A DNA stretch of 6,893 bases from an uncultured Coriobacteriaceae bacterium (GTDB lineage Bacteria > Actinomycetota > Coriobacteriia > Coriobacteriales > QAMH01). A program made the translations under genes and the position numbers. Under the pieces are notes generated by a model. The model made no database searches, had not been told where the DNA came from, and saw only the letters and a list, made by a program, of their open reading frames with translations. How positions within the stretch are numbered: position 1 is the first letter of the stretch; each line of letters begins with the position of its first letter. The stretch is from assembly GCA_902783925.1 (NCBI GenBank), contig CACZSV010000086.1, positions 1 through 6,893 on the forward strand, read 5' to 3'. Below are positions 6,659 to 6,893 of this stretch, piece by piece.

Positions 6659-6728
6659 GTTTTGGGCATGGGCAATGGTGTTTTGCGGCTTTATGACCAT
6701 GCTCACGGGGTGCCGTAAGGGCAAGTAA
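6645..6728 (+). CDS. 27-aa membrane or lipoprotein-like peptide overlapping the ATPase end
   Basis: A 27-codon frame in a different phase from the ATPase, overlapping its last 14 bp and preceded by AAAGGA (6633-6638) at 6-nt spacing, a good Shine-Dalgarno and start arrangement. The peptide begins with HKFWAW (4-9), continues as one hydrophobic helix (about 6-22) and ends RKGK. LTGC (20-23) fits a lipobox exactly, so it could be a lipoprotein signal peptide with only four residues after Cys23. It could instead stay as a single-span membrane peptide. From memory, similar very short HKFWAW...TG...K proteins occur after P1B ATPases in Firmicutes; this is unverified. By analogy with small subunits such as KdpF, it may stabilise or regulate the ATPase. 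Function unknown. Confidence 0.6.
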   Translation: MGSHKFWAWAMVFCGFMTMLTGCRKGK

Positions 6729-6758
6729 TCGAATAGGGTAGGCAGACCTTTGTTCAAG

Positions 6759-6780
6759 CGCGCACGGCTACGAGTGCGCG
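6759..6780. other. Hairpin at the convergent junction, over the mnmA stop
   Basis: CGCGCAC (6759-6765) pairs perfectly with GTGCGCG (6774-6780) around an 8-nt loop that contains the mnmA stop codon. No T run follows on either strand. It could act as a modest transcription barrier between the converging units, but it is not a clear intrinsic terminator. Confidence 0.35.
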
Positions 6781-6893
6781 ACGATGCCGCCGCCGAGGCA
6801 TTCATCATCGCGGTATATGCTCACTGCCTGCCCAGGTGCCACCGCTGGCACGGTCTGCGCAAACGTTAGCTGCGCCTTAGAACTCGTGGCGTC
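6768..6893 (-). CDS. mnmA: tRNA-specific 2-thiouridylase MnmA, C-terminal end (partial)
   Basis: Only the last 41 codons and the stop (TAG on the minus strand at 6768-6770) are in the window; the gene runs off the right edge. The visible end contains PAVAPGQAVSIY and CLGGGIVAHS, which match the conserved C-terminal beta-barrel of MnmA (E. coli ends with APGQSAVFY...CLGGGII). MnmA installs the 2-thio group on the wobble uridine of tRNAs for Lys, Glu and Gln, using sulfur passed from a cysteine desulfurase. The catalytic cysteines lie outside the window. It is convergent with the metal-ATPase unit and functionally unrelated to it. An intact ending and normal codons suggest a functional gene. 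Confidence 0.93.
   Translation of the reverse strand, partial: DATSSKAQLTFAQTVPAVAPGQAVSIYRDDECLGGGIVAHS

Noticed and set aside
1..6893. CRISPR array, tRNA or rRNA gene
   Set aside because: No regularly spaced direct repeats, tRNA-like cloverleaf or rRNA sequence was recognised by eye.

Overview
This window looks like chromosomal DNA from a GC-rich anaerobe. The genes look clearly GC-rich by eye (not counted), while the regulatory gaps are AT-rich. The spacing, the Clostridia/Actinobacteria-flavoured ModC and P-type ATPase sequences, and a lipoprotein ModA (so no outer membrane is implied) suggest a Coriobacteriia-like actinobacterium or a GC-rich relative of the Clostridia. This placement is an inference; the window has no marker gene that settles it.

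Layout from left to right. Positions 1-157 hold no convincing gene. They carry an imperfect inverted repeat of the 'GTCATCCTGAGCG' type seen dispersed in many bacterial genomes, plus a degenerate second copy of its right end. An AT-rich promoter region (158-316) leads into a molybdate/tungstate ABC transporter: modA (binding lipoprotein, 317-1240), modB (permease, 1343-2719) and modC (ATPase, 2716-3834). A 9-bp perfect palindrome and a strong Rho-independent terminator lie between modA and modB, so modA is probably expressed above modBC. modB and modC overlap by 4 bp. ModB is about twice the usual length because an exported domain of about 200 residues precedes the permease.

An intergenic gap (3835-4014) carries a consensus TATAAT inside a palindrome and starts a second unit. 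This unit encodes a 134-aa membrane-anchored, coiled, charged protein (4015-4419), a 711-aa P1B-type metal ATPase with an unusual YSC metal motif and an HMA-like N-domain without CXXC (4523-6658), and a 27-aa membrane or lipoprotein-like peptide that overlaps the ATPase end (6645-6728). The ATPase most resembles the P1B-6 group, whose ferrosome member FezB loads iron into storage organelles. The three genes together are therefore a candidate iron-handling or ferrosome-like module. This is the most interesting part of the window, and the assignment is an inference from motifs.

The right edge carries the last 41 codons of mnmA (tRNA 2-thiouridylase) on the minus strand, converging on the metal-ATPase unit.
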